Position numbers and translations under genes: made by a program. Below, one piece after another: positions 1 to 11,445 of a stretch of DNA of 64,000 nt. Source of the DNA: Lanius collurio (lineage: Eukaryota > Chordata > Aves > Passeriformes > Laniidae); assembly GCA_020086605.1 (NCBI GenBank), contig JACBWW010000070.1, forward strand, positions 1,939,974 to 2,003,973, given 5' to 3'. The notes beneath the pieces are model-generated. The model worked only from the letters and a program-made list of their open reading frames with translations, was not told where the DNA came from and did not search any database. Each line of letters begins with the position of its first letter. The first letter of the stretch is position 1.

Positions 1-244
1 TCTTGCTATGCCAAATAAACACCTCTCAAAAAAGACAAGGCGAACACAATTTGAAAAGGGCAAGGCACGTAGTCTGAGCAAAGATGGTGTCAAAATACTA
101 AATGCCTGCTCTTGTGACATATCCGGTATGATGAGACTACATTTTCTTTTGGGCTTAACATTAGTGTGATCTTCAGGGATGTCTTTACAGAAATCTGCCT
201 CAGACTTGTCTGGTTGGGTATTTATACTTGAGTGAAGAATAATT

Positions 245-257
245 CCCCCCCCCCCCC
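245..257. repeat. Poly-C tract (13 C)
   Basis: There are thirteen consecutive C residues in an AT-rich context. Such runs are prone to length error in sequencing. Confidence 0.95.
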
Positions 258-1658
258 AGATAAGTACAGAGAGTAACTGAGACAACTATCTATAGATAGC
301 AACTTTGTTCCTCCGCCAGCTCTTGATGGTTACTCATCCCTGTGTAATTGTTCATAGTGTTTCATAAAGAGCCTGTTAATCCCTATAGGTTGTGTAAAGT
401 GATTCCCTGTGGATGACCTAATTGAAGCAATTAAGGTGGGTTTATTATCGCTGTTTAGTAACTGGACCCATATTCTCCTGTTGTATTCTGAGATTGAAAC
501 AAATGCTGGCTAGGAAGAGTGATGGCTATTTCCTCTTTGCAAGTGTGGAGAGAATTAAGTGACATCAAAGTTAAGTTGATAATCAGGTGGGTGAGTCAGG
601 GGTCAATTTGCAATTAGAAGGGTTTCAAATTTATTAGCTGCTTCTCTCTTAATTTAATTTAATTTCTGTTGAAGGTCAGTTTTTGCCTTGATTGTCTCTT
701 TATTTTATCTGTTAAAAAAATGGCTCTGATAAAAGGTTTTACTGAAACCCACAACAGAGCACAGGGAAGACCTAAGGGAGCACATTAGCATGTAAAAGTG
801 AGGGATTCATCTCCAAGGTGACAAATTTCATGAAGTCCTGAACAAAAGTCAGTGATAACTGTGCCTGTGCTGGTTACTGTGGTACTGCCTGTGGCCTGCT
901 GCCTTGGAGGGACTGCTGGCATAAAGCTCTGGACACCCTGGTGCCAATTGCTCCTTTAAGCTTTGTCATTATTGTTTTGTGACCAGGTAGATTCCATGGA
1001 TTTCTGAAGGTCTGCTGTTTATGCAGTAAAAGTATCTCTATCGTAGTACACAGTTCTCCTCTGAGTATTTTGTCTTTCCCTCTTATTATTTTGGAGGTGA
1101 ACTCTGAGCTACAAAATGGAAATGCTGGTAGCAGACCCTTTTCTGTTGGCTTCTTGAAGCTTACCATCCTTGAGCTAACACAATTTTAGCAGATAATATT
1201 ATTTCTCAGATTGCCACACCTTTCAAATTAGGTTGAAATTTTACAAATGAGACATTAATAACATATCAGTAAGAGTCAGTAGGAACAGGAGTTTCCAATA
1301 CAACCCTTTTTACTCCTTTTGCCAAAATCAGAAGCTTTGACAGTCACACAAAAATTTTGGGAGGATTATGTCTAATACCTGAATGTAATTCTTAAATGCA
1401 GTCTTTAGCCTAATGAATCCAGAATGTTTTAGGTCTTTGAATTATCATGAAGGCCTTGCAGTTTTTGGTAGGCTCCAATGCACTTTTGACACACTCAACA
1501 TACTATTAAAAACAATCTCTGTAGCTTGTTCAACTAACTGCAGTCACTTGGCTTCTGAAGAATCAAAAGTTACTATTCAGAGCATGACCACAAAATATGA
1601 CACATCTGTATTCAGGGTCATATTTTCCAGGGTCCTTATTTCTTCAGGGATGTGTTTT

Positions 1659-1664
<6 letters not shown>

Positions 1665-1695
<31 letters not shown>

Positions 1696-1716
1696 AACCC
1701 TATTTTTTTTTTTTTT
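1665..1716. repeat. Poly-A (30) followed by poly-T (14)
   Basis: An uninterrupted run of 30 A (1665-1694) is separated by CAACCCTA from 14 T (1703-1716). The arms could pair as a hairpin. No 3' end of a processed transcript is recognisable upstream, so this is best treated as low-complexity sequence. Confidence 0.9.
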
Positions 1717-2170
1717 AATTGACTTAGCCTTGCACTGTATTGAATAGGATTTTTTTTTCTTCAGCTTAATTGAAAGAAATAGTCAACATCCTTATTTGCA
1801 GTTAGATGCATGAATGTAAATCATGAATAGCTGGGTTACTGTCAGAGACATTATTCTATATTAACAGTATGAAGTCAAGGGACAGAATTTAGCCTCTAAC
1901 TGGATTTTTTTTCACTCTCAAAGACCTTCAAGCTAGAGGGGAAATTGCTAGTCTGAAACAATTAAAATGGACACAGCTCATTAATGTTTTAGTCAACTGC
2001 TATAGCATCAGTCCTCCCGATTTATCTGGGAAAAAAACAAAGGTACTGAATCAGGACTGTCAAAAAGATGTGCAATTTTCTCTTTTAAGCAGTTAGTATA
2101 CACACAGTTGGGTTCTTTTGTTAAATCTCTGTCTGAATCCCCCTCAGAATTGCAGTTAGGGACAAAAAAG

Positions 2171-2191
2171 AAAAAAAAAAAAAAAAAAAAA
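2171..2191. repeat. Poly-A tract (21 A)
   Basis: Twenty-one A residues follow a short A-rich lead-in (GACAAAAAAG). No mobile element was recognised next to it. Confidence 0.95.
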
Positions 2192-2349
2192 GAATACTAT
2201 AAACAACTTCTGCTCCTGTTGCTCTCTGAAACTGCAGGTGTGAAAGGAGGGGAACAGCAAAATATCCATAGCTGTACTATTTTGGAATCTGTGAGACCTT
2301 GAAAAGCAGCCTGACTGTGGCTCCCAAAAGACTTGTGTATGCATCAGAG

Positions 2350-2382
2350 GGTGTGTGTGTGTGGGTGTGTGTGTGTGTGTGC
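2350..2382. repeat. (GT)n microsatellite
   Basis: About sixteen GT units with one GG interruption near 2363-2364. It is a typical dinucleotide microsatellite and probably length-polymorphic. Confidence 0.95.
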
Positions 2383-3640
2383 TGGATATCAAGCTTCACC
2401 TACCAGCAATTTTCACTCCCCTCACTCTTAATGGTGGCAGCAAACAAGAGCTGGGTTTTTTTGTCTTTCTTACAGATTTGCCCCTGCCCCTGTTGCAGGT
2501 TGAGCAAAATTCTTGCCATACTAAGGGCAGTAAAAATTAAATTTCATCTGATATACTGAGAATTGTTGAGATTGCTCTGGTTAGATGCCAATGTTCAGCC
2601 AGGGTGCTGCTGGTCCACGTTATGTCATGAAAATAGTTGGGAGATCTCTCGTGTTTTGCTTCTATGGTGTAAGCTGCTTTCAGGCAGTACACAAAAGAGC
2701 ACAAAAAGCACAGTAAAGATCAGCTCTGCAGATAAGAGTTTTTCAGTGCCATAGAGAAGGAGTTTTTTACCTTAATTATGGGGTTTTTAAATCCTAGGGG
2801 GATTTTGACTGCTCTTGACATGCCTAGCTTCTTATGTGCCAACCATCCAGACAGGAGAGATATGAACTATGCTAGGATGCAAGTCATGGCTGCCATTTTC
2901 TTTGTAGAATTTTTATGTTCGTGTTGTTTTCATTAAAATGGTTTTACATTTCTTTCTTAAAAATAAACTTGAAATATTTTTTCCCTGATAATTCAGCTAA
3001 GGGTTCTTATAAAAGGCAAAACCTTGTTTATACTGATCACTTTGGCTTTACTTTCTGCATATTATCATATGCAAACAAGGTCAGCACAACTTGCAACCTT
3101 GCATTCGTTTGAGGTATTCAATAAAACATGTATGTTCTCTAAACTGCAAGTTTTAAAATATAATTTTAAGTTCTATGTAACGTTATATGATACAGATACT
3201 GCCTTCTAAAAATTTTGAATGTCTATTTGAAAACTTTACTTCTTAGAAAAAAACCCTTAGTCTTTCATGGAAAACCCCCCTACATGATTTCAATTTTGAC
3301 CAGTAAAAAAAAATAAAATAGCTTAAAGACTGTCAGATCTGCTGTAACTTAATATAACTAAAACAGTGTGTTCTGTTAAATCTTATAAATAGTATAAAAG
3401 CAATTCTCTATGTGTTGCTTTTCTGGTTAAAGCAATGATAAATGTTTGTAATGGTGTTGTAATAGAGAAACTTTGTCTTTTCTGCAACATGTAGTTCTAA
3501 AAACTTGATCTAATATAGCCAAATCAACTGTTTTACAGCACTGAATCTGCATTGTTCTAGCCAACCAGTGCTTTTCCAGGGTTCAGACTGAAATCAGTTT
3601 TCAGTTCTCTTCCCCTCTTTCAAGGCAGATTTTCTGAACT

Positions 3641-3681
3641 AAAAAACCCCAACCAAACAAAACAACACAACAAAACAAACT
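3641..3681. repeat. A/C-only low-complexity tract
   Basis: The + strand here is nearly all A and C, built on CAAAC/CCAAA words. It belongs to the same compositional class as the tracts at 32325, 34402 and 43662. Confidence 0.8.
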
Positions 3682-6600
3682 AAATGGAAACAAAACAGTT
3701 TAGAATGGGAAGGTATAATATTGTAAAAGAAGCAGAGTAAGAGATTGTTTCGCAAACCTTTGAACGATGGATTCACACACAGCAGAGAACCAGTGCAAAC
3801 AAAGTTTTGATTGCAAAGGTTAAGTTTTACACATCCTGCATATAAAAAAACATTTCATAAAGTTGTGACTCTGTTAAAAGGTGGCAGACAGTCTGTTACC
3901 CTTCCACTGCTTCTTTATTACTTTCCTTTTAAATTTCCTTACTTGAATTTAGACATTGAAATATGAGCCAAATAACCCAATCCATGTGAAGAAATAGGTG
4001 CCTACCAAACCACAATTCATCTCATTTTGGGGTCACTCAGGTAGATCACAGATCATGTTCCTGACATAACTGTAAAAGAAGACAAACTGGCTAGCTTGCA
4101 TTGAAATACAACTTCTAGACATTTAAAAAGTCTAAGAGATTTTTTTTTTTAATTGAGAATGTAGGTACTTATGAAATATGTATGAAATTTGTATTTCAAT
4201 AATTTAGTAATTATTGAGTCGTCTTCATTGGTGTGTTTGTTGGTCACATTGAGTATCCTGAATTTTGAGGGTATTTGAAAGTATCAGCATGATGTACAGA
4301 TGGAAAAAAAACCCACCAAAACTACTGAAAAGCATGTCATTTGATTGATTGAATATCTTGTATAAGTTAAATTTAGAAGTCCTCTGTGCCACATACCTTG
4401 TCCACAATTCTCAAGGCTGCTGTTGCCATTCTAGGCCAATAATTCTCTTCATCATCATGACGGTAGAGTCATAAATATCTAATTTCGTGTAGGATAATTG
4501 CTTGTTACTGCCATCTATGCAAAAATATGGTTCTACCGTACAAAGACACACAAAAGTAACACAGATTAGCTGTAGCCACCTGGCCAATTAGAGGAGTTTT
4601 CACAGCTCAAGCAAGTGAAACAGAGCTTCAGGTCCAGGAAAACTCAGTAAAAGCACACCTGACAAGCGTCAGTCGAGAGGCTTTTCAGATTTAGTGCAAA
4701 ACTTACATCTGCTTATCACAGGCAATGCTGTATTTCCAGGTTACACAGTCAGAGCCTGTGATTAAATTAAATGATGGTATATGAGTGAGAATAATGACTA
4801 ATGTGTGTTTGACTGTGAAAGAAGAAAGATTAATCTCATTCGTTTTATTGTTTTTCACAAATACCTGCTTACTGCATTCTGCCACTTGCAGAATAGATGA
4901 TTTCTATTTTTATATTATATATTTTTATGTGATTTTTGACATAACTACTTAGAACAACCACGATGAGGGGTCTGTAATAAAGGTTCCTAAGCTTTTTGTC
5001 CTAGAAAGCATCAACTATGGTGCTATCTTACTAAGAAAAATGAAATTGCTGATTTTTGTCTATTAAATCAGATTACACTCTTAAAATTTCAAAGGCTGTA
5101 CATGAAAAGTTGTCTTTTTAAAAACTTTATCACTGAAATTGCTATTTTGTTACTGGTTGCCTTTTTTAAAAATCACAGAGATCACACTGGATATAATTCT
5201 TTCCTCACACAATTTTAGTAATAGTACTGATTTCAGTGGAGTTATTCTTCATTTGCCCAGTGTGAGGAGAAAATCAGATTAATTTGCTAAAATTATTTTC
5301 TTGTCATATTATAAGAACTTATTACTTTTCCCTGTCAGACATAATCATGATAATTTTAGTAGGGAATAGGTTAAAATAATCTTCATCCAGTTGGACAACT
5401 TGAGTCAGCCTGCTGCTGTGTTATATAGCCCTTCTGTTCTGCCAACTTATTTTTGATGAGCTTCTTAGAAATAGCTTTTATGCCAATGACTTAGGGTAGG
5501 TTTGTGTGTAATTATGCTCTTAGTAACATTGCAAGTATAAAGAAAGAAGGGAAGAAAAAAAAGACATAGGTCTTTTAAGGGACCTCTTGTAGGCTTCTGT
5601 CTCATTATGTTAACAATCTGCCTAGAGAATGGTGTCAGATTTAGAGAGCAGACGAGATTGATTTACTTTTCAGGCCCTTCCACCCAGCCTAATTATTGCG
5701 TTACAAATGGCGATTCTTTCACCCCTCTGAAGGAGCACTTTGATTAGTGTCTGCAATGCAGGTGCCAGGGCTTAATACGGTAAGTGCATGTCAACTAGTT
5801 TCTTTCATCACATAGTCAAACTGTATAAAAAAGCCATTGCACAGTAGAAGCTGATACATGGCTTTACCAGAGCTTATATGAGCTTAAAATTGATAGGTTT
5901 AGAACAGCTATGAAATTTGCCATCTTCTTTTGTTTAATTTTTTTGTTGTTGTTGTTGTTATTCTAATAAGCAGGAGAAAAAAAAGGACAGATGCGAAATA
6001 AAAATAAAATTAGTGTGAATAGGTAGTTTGCCATTGTAGAATTTTATTTAAAATTCAGATCAGATTTCTACCTTCTCCCTGCCCCCAAGACAAGATTGAG
6101 TGGTTCTTCTCACAAATTAAGTTATAGTCTCAACATAGTAAGCTCTCTTTGCTGCTCATCTACTTGATGATTCGACTTATTGAAAGGGTTTTATTATTAA
6201 GCTGATGCTCTTTTTCATTCCTTAAAGATTCATTTATAAATAGCATGCTTTTTGTCAGTTGAGAATGACTATGTAAATACAGGCTTGGATCAGTAAATTG
6301 GAACACAGGATAATTTGTACTAATTCCTTAAAAATTTAGTAATCTTTATGCCAAATTCAATGGGATTCACTTCAGACACACCAGACTTCTCATTGACTTC
6401 TTATTGCAAGTTTATCATTTATTTGATATCTACTCTCATTTGCTAGAAAAAAGTTACTTTTTTTTTTTTTTCACTTTCCACACTCTAGAGAAGAAAAATG
6501 TAGAAGGTAGCCAGTGTGACATCCTTTCCTAAATAACTTTGCACAAGAGAATAGTATCAAAAAAGGTGTGTGGGGGGTGCAATGGGGAAACTGCAGGAAT

Positions 6601-7940
6601 GCTGCTATTTTGAGTGGCACACAAAGGTGAGGCCCTTGAGATCACTGAAGGTAGTGTGATGTTTCTCAAACACCTGTGTGTTTGAGTTCCTGGCTCAGAG
6701 AACACCTGCTTCTTACTCAGATACCTCATTTCCCTTGGATCCTTATTATGAACTCTGTCAATCCTCATCCCACGTTTAACCAGCATTGCATGTTAATAGG
6801 GATCATTTACACCTCAAATGACTTTCCATGTTCAATTTGATACACGTTCCTTCCGAATTATGTCTGAATATATTCTGAATTATGCAGAAATTGATGGTTC
6901 TTCTTCTTAATTATTTGGTGTGCAATTATTTAGTGGTGTTTAGTGCAATTATCAGAAAACTGTATCAATAATCATTGTAATATTCATTATTTATACAAAA
7001 AATACATCCTATGCCTGTTAATAATGTCTTATAACAATTTCTGGTTTATCTTAGATTCTTAGAATTTTAAAAATTTTACTTTCCAGTTATGGATCATCAT
7101 ATGGAGTGTAGCTGTCAAAACTAGTATTTGTATTATATTTAAAGAATTCTTGTAATTTTAATAAAATAAATGTAAATACAGAGATAAATGTCAGGTCCAA
7201 TGGGGGCTAAGAGATTACAAAATATACCTGTAAATTGTTGGCAGTCAAGTAATTTATTTTAATATACCCAGGTCAAAATATTGCCTAATTAAACTAAAAC
7301 AGTAAGATTATACTTTCACAGCTGAAGTCATTGTAGCCATCTGTGTGAAAAACAATAGTTTTAACATACCTGTGTAGACTTGTTGAGATCAGAAATTAGT
7401 GATGAGCAGAAATATAAGAACTTAGAAAGGAGAGTAGGCATTCAACAGAAGATTGTTCACATTTTAAAATTAGGCTACCCTGATTAAGTATTATTTGACT
7501 ACAGTAATACAAACTCCAAACTTTTTACACAACTTTTATGGGAAATCTATTGAAAATATATTTGAATTTTCTCCTCTGTCTAGATCTTATCAAACTGCAT
7601 TTTTAAAAATTTTAGAGACTGATCATGGCCCAGAGGCTGAGTCAACATTTGAATTTTCTAAAAGTATTGCCCTTTCCACAGCAGATTTCTCTTGGAGATC
7701 CACTGACTTTAGATTTTTCAAAAATAAGACATTTAATAGTGCCTGTTTTGAAGGTTTCTTGTAAAATCCTACAAGGCATGCGTAAGGTACTTTGCAGATT
7801 TTTGGAGTTTCTATCAAGCTATGTTGTGTTGTACTTCAGAACTTCTCATAACTTCCCATTTTTTAATCCTTTAAAGAAGTTCTGGAATGCAACATAGTAT
7901 TTTAAAATACCTCCTGTAAATTGCATGCCTTTCATAAAGG

Positions 7941-8155
7941 TATTAGGAAGAATTTTTTTTACTGGGAGCGTAGTGAGGTACCAGAACAGGTTGCCCAGAG
8001 AAGCTGTGGATCCTGCAAGTGTTCAAGACCAGGCTGGATGGAGCTCTGAGCAACCCGGTCTAGTGAAAGATGTCCCTGCCCCATGGCAGCAGGGTTGGAA
8101 CAAGAGGAACTTTAGGGTCTCTTTTGACCCAGCCCATTCTATAATTCTATGAATT
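7941..8155 (+). mobile_element. CR1 LINE, 3'-terminal fragment (sense)
   Basis: The segment reads as the conserved CR1 3' untranslated end: a degraded TATTAGGAAGAA start, then CAGAACAGGTTGCCCAGAGA, GACCAGGCTGGATGGAGCTC, AAAGATGTCCCTGCCCCATG, and a terminal ATTCTATAATTCTATGAATT resembling the CR1 octamer repeat. It is strongly 5' truncated, as most CR1 copies are. The match is to the family as I remember it. Confidence 0.92.
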
Positions 8156-9689
8156 CAAAACTTCTATAAGCATGAAGGAATTAAACATTATGTAAACGTA
8201 TTAGAGGCTTTTAATGTACTTTGGTAAACTGGAATCTTAAGGAGATTGCTGTCGTCTGAACACCAAAGAGTTAAAGGGCTATTTAAATGCTGATGGTATG
8301 TCAAGACCAGCATTTTTCATCCAGTTAAAAAAGAAGAAAAATACAACAAGCAAGCAAACAAGCAGGTGTAGTAATATAATTTAGGTTCTACAGAATAAAT
8401 GTAAGAAAGACAGGAATAAATGATTACTGTGTTTACTATTGGACATTAACTCTCTTATATTTTCTTGTAAAATAGTTTCTATAAATTCATTATTTTGCTA
8501 CGTTTTTCTGTGCTGACTCACTAAGCCACATGCAGTATGTGATACAATTTTAGCTTTTGGGGATGGTGCTTATGCTCAGAGTGTTTGAAGAATGTGTATC
8601 ATATACTTGAGTGTAATTTAAAAAACAATCATAAAGGGGCAGTGCCACTCTGACATATGCATCTTGCAGCAGAATGAGTTTGAAATTTGGTTTCATAAGC
8701 TTTTAATGAAGTAGTAGACAGGAATTTTAATAGACTACACTTTCTCGCATATACTGAAAAAACCTTACAGTAAATGGGAATAGAATTTGACTGTATATTT
8801 TCAGCATTTTAACTAACTAAATAAGAAAATTCAGCTTAATCTCCAGACTTGTGAATTTTAATTCAAACCTTTGATTCAGATTAGTCAATTACTTTTTCTT
8901 TTTTTGCACTTATCTGCTCAAATTAAAGCATGAGGAGTTTCAAAGCTGCAGCAACACTTTATCATGCTTGCAACACTAATTACAACATAGCTTTTTTTGA
9001 TTGCATGAGAACACAAAGATCATCTGTGTCATCATTCTTGCTTGATGCATAATTATGACCCAGTGCTTTAATTTGAATTGTCCAAAGGAAGGTTGAATTA
9101 ACTTCCTTGCCAGTAAATATAACAGCTGGGATTCTGTTAGTTCCCTGCAGAGATCTCCAGGCAATATTTATCAGAAATTTCAAGTGCAAAATAAACTGTT
9201 GTGCCATAGCAGTCAGTCTGCACAGTGCTATGTGTACAGCTGTAATAAGTGGCAATATACAGTTAAACAGTGTGAATTTGATCCTGTTACACCTTTTCTA
9301 TCAATACTACTTGCACATTACATGTTCTGATGCACAAACATTTACTTCATAAATACAATTTAATGGGAAAATGTCGCACATCCTTATGTAGAAAACAACT
9401 ACGGTTGGGGTTTTTTGAACACAAAAGTTCTTTTCCAAAAGGAACTAATGCTGGTAACAGGAGCATTGATGTTTTTTTCATAGCTCTCTCTCTGTCTGTT
9501 TATCTCACATATTTCTGATTTGAATTTTTAGTCACCTAAAAATTCACCTTAGTCCGGGTTTGTTAATGTGCTTTCATGTTCATATCTTAAGGACCTCCTG
9601 AAGGTTAGCTAGGGAGCCTTGCGCTGTCTTTCTGAGGTCAGGAGCTTTTCTACAGCGCTCTTTCAGTTGAGCAGAGACCCTTAGAAGCG
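8156..9689. other. PCDH9 intron; includes a stop-poor stretch that may be conserved
   Basis: No gene is seen. From about 8930 to 9350 both strands carry overlapping open frames of 60-90 codons, unusual for AT-rich intron, and the stretch holds a TGCATAATTATGA homeodomain/POU-like site at 9046-9057. None of the frames resembles a known protein. It may be a conserved noncoding element, which only an alignment could show. Confidence 0.4.
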
Positions 9690-9881
9690 ATAGCAACAAA
9701 CACCGCGGCAGTGTTAATGGCAGCAGCACAAGTCGTGCTGGATCAGGGCAGCGGCAGGAGCGAGCGGCGGCTCCGAGCGCGCCGCGCCAGCCCCGCTCCT
9801 CTCCGGCGCGCTGAACTGTTTTGTCAACAGCTCCATCTGCAGCCCGTGGGCAGCCGGGAGCCGCTCTGCCAGCGCAACACA
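9690..9881. promoter_or_regulatory. CpG-dense intronic island (possible internal promoter or enhancer)
   Basis: About 190 bp contain roughly 21 CpG dinucleotides by my count, including GCGGCGGCTCCGAGCGCGCC, whereas the flanking kilobases have almost none. Such retention of CpG in an AT-rich intron suggests an unmethylated regulatory element. No TATA box, initiator or coding exon can be assigned with confidence. The short open frames crossing it on both strands are a by-product of high GC. It could be an alternative PCDH9 promoter, a noncoding-RNA promoter or an enhancer. Confidence 0.55.
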
Positions 9882-11214
9882 GCTGTCTGGCAAAATTAGA
9901 TTTGAGAGGCAACACCTCAAAACACCTTTTTGCGGTTGAAATTTTGGCGCTGTCAGGTTTTATATGATTTCTGAGAGTATAGCCGTAGGCTCTGTCAACG
10001 GGAACTCACTGGGAAAGAAGCAGGGAGAGAGCAAAAGGAGAAACCAGGCGTCAGTGCTGCTGAGGGCCTGCAAGCAGGCATAGTAAACTCTCCAGTCGGC
10101 TCTTTAAATATGTACACAGCAAATTAACCTGAATATTTGATATTAATTTTTTTCTCCCTATTCCTTTCTGCAAATAAACTTTTATTTGCGAAAGCCAGTC
10201 CTAAGCTTTTGGTACCGTGTCCCTTGTGAGACGTGACAGTGAGAATAGTGCAACTCACTCTGCCAGCGCTGTGATTTCAGCAGTGTAGCCCATATGCCCA
10301 GCAGTAGCGAAGTCTGCAGGGTTTCCTTTAGAGCGTGGGGCAAAAATTAGCATTTAAAGCCAGGGTCTGTAATTTGGCAACACTAGAGGGCTGTAGAAGT
10401 CTTTTCTAGTCACCTACAGGTGATTGGGGTTTTTGGTTTGGGTTCTTTTGGGTTTTTTTTCTGGGCAGTGAAAGTGGTACTGCTAATGGAAGTACTTGGG
10501 CAGGGCAGGAGGTATGAATGAACATGCTAAGAAGGTTTCAGATCAGCATTGGTTTTCAATGTCTTCAAATTATCAGAATGAAAGGAGTTATGCTACAAGT
10601 GAATATCTTTATATATCCTAACTTTTAATAACGTAGTAATCATCATCACTTTGTAGGATCACTCAATATTACATTTGTCTCTTCCGTACTTTATTTGTAA
10701 GTTTGGGGGTGGGGGTGGCGGTGTTTGTTTGACTGATTTTGGGAGTGTTTTGTTTTTGTGGGGTGGGGGTGGAGTATTAGGCTCACTTTCATGCATGGAG
10801 CTGTATTTAATTCTCCCATCTCTGTATGTAGGGTATTATAAGGTTGTATGTTGTCTTTAGAACACTTTCAGATATCTTTTTTGACCTATTGGTGCTCTTG
10901 ACAAATTAAAATGCCATTCACGATGGACAAGAACATTAGTCAGTAGGCAACAGTCATTCCCTGGCCACAGAACACAGTATACAGAAAGCCTTCCCTTCCC
11001 CTTTTCAGTCCTCATGACAGCAATTGCTCCTGCATGTCTGTATAGATGGATGGGACGTTGGAATGTTTTAAAGATTAACAAATTTAGATCACTTCAGATA
11101 GGTGTGGAAGTGAATTCTGCAGTGAAAGAGCACTCATATACCTTGTCATTATTTCCCTATCTTTCACTCGAAGGTGCTTCAGTGGTGTCAGTAATCTTAA
11201 CTCATGGGGAGTGA
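9882..11214. other. PCDH9 intron; G-rich stretch inside
   Basis: AT-rich intron follows the CpG island. It holds the G-rich block at 10704-10772 listed separately. No gene or known repeat is recognised. Confidence 0.5.
10704..10772 (+). repeat. G-rich segment with G-quadruplex potential
   Basis: Two clusters of G runs (GGGGGTGGGGGTGGCGG at about 10705-10721 and GGGGTGGGGGTGG at 10760-10772) are separated by a T-rich spacer. Four or more runs of three to five G on the sense strand could form a quadruplex in DNA or in the pre-mRNA. Confidence 0.6.
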
Positions 11215-11445
11215 CTCAGTCTCTCAAAAAAAGCAGGCTTCAAGTCATTTTGGGCTTTATAGGTCAAAAAACAGCACTTCAAACTCCACTTGAAAAACAA
11301 CAGGCAGCCAGAGCAGATTTGGAGAGCAGATGTCAAATGCTCATAAAGGGATACAAAGCATATCAAGCAGAATAGCACCTTCCTATAACAGATTGTTTCC
11401 AGGTTGATTTAGTGTGAGACCCAATGTAGGATTCATATCAGCAGC
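11215..11445. repeat. Ancient interspersed repeat, family not assigned
   Basis: The run TTCAAACTCCACTTGAAAAA, then CAGGCAGCCAGAGCAGATTT, then CAAATGCTCATA resembles a segment seen repeatedly in amniote genomes (a form like AACTCCACCCGGAAGCCAAC followed by AGGCAGCCAGTGCAG). I recognise the pattern but cannot name the family. It is heavily mutated, suggesting great age. Confidence 0.4.

Larger units (their letters stand above)
1..7940. other. PCDH9 intron, 5' part of the window; no gene seen
   Basis: This is AT-rich sequence with no coding exon, RNA gene or recognisable full repeat. It contains homopolymer and dinucleotide tracts (listed separately) and short A/T runs such as T at 6459-6471. 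Short open frames here lack any known protein similarity and match chance expectation. Assignment to the PCDH9 intron is inferred from the downstream exon on the same strand. Confidence 0.6.

Noticed and set aside
1665..1694. Poly-A as the tail of a processed pseudogene
   Set aside because: The preceding several hundred bases show no recognisable coding or 3' UTR sequence and no matching target duplication was seen.
9580..9920. Small proteins (62-111 codons) over the CpG island
   Set aside because: Open frames appear on both strands because stop codons are rare in GC-rich DNA. No start context, splice pattern or family motif supports them.
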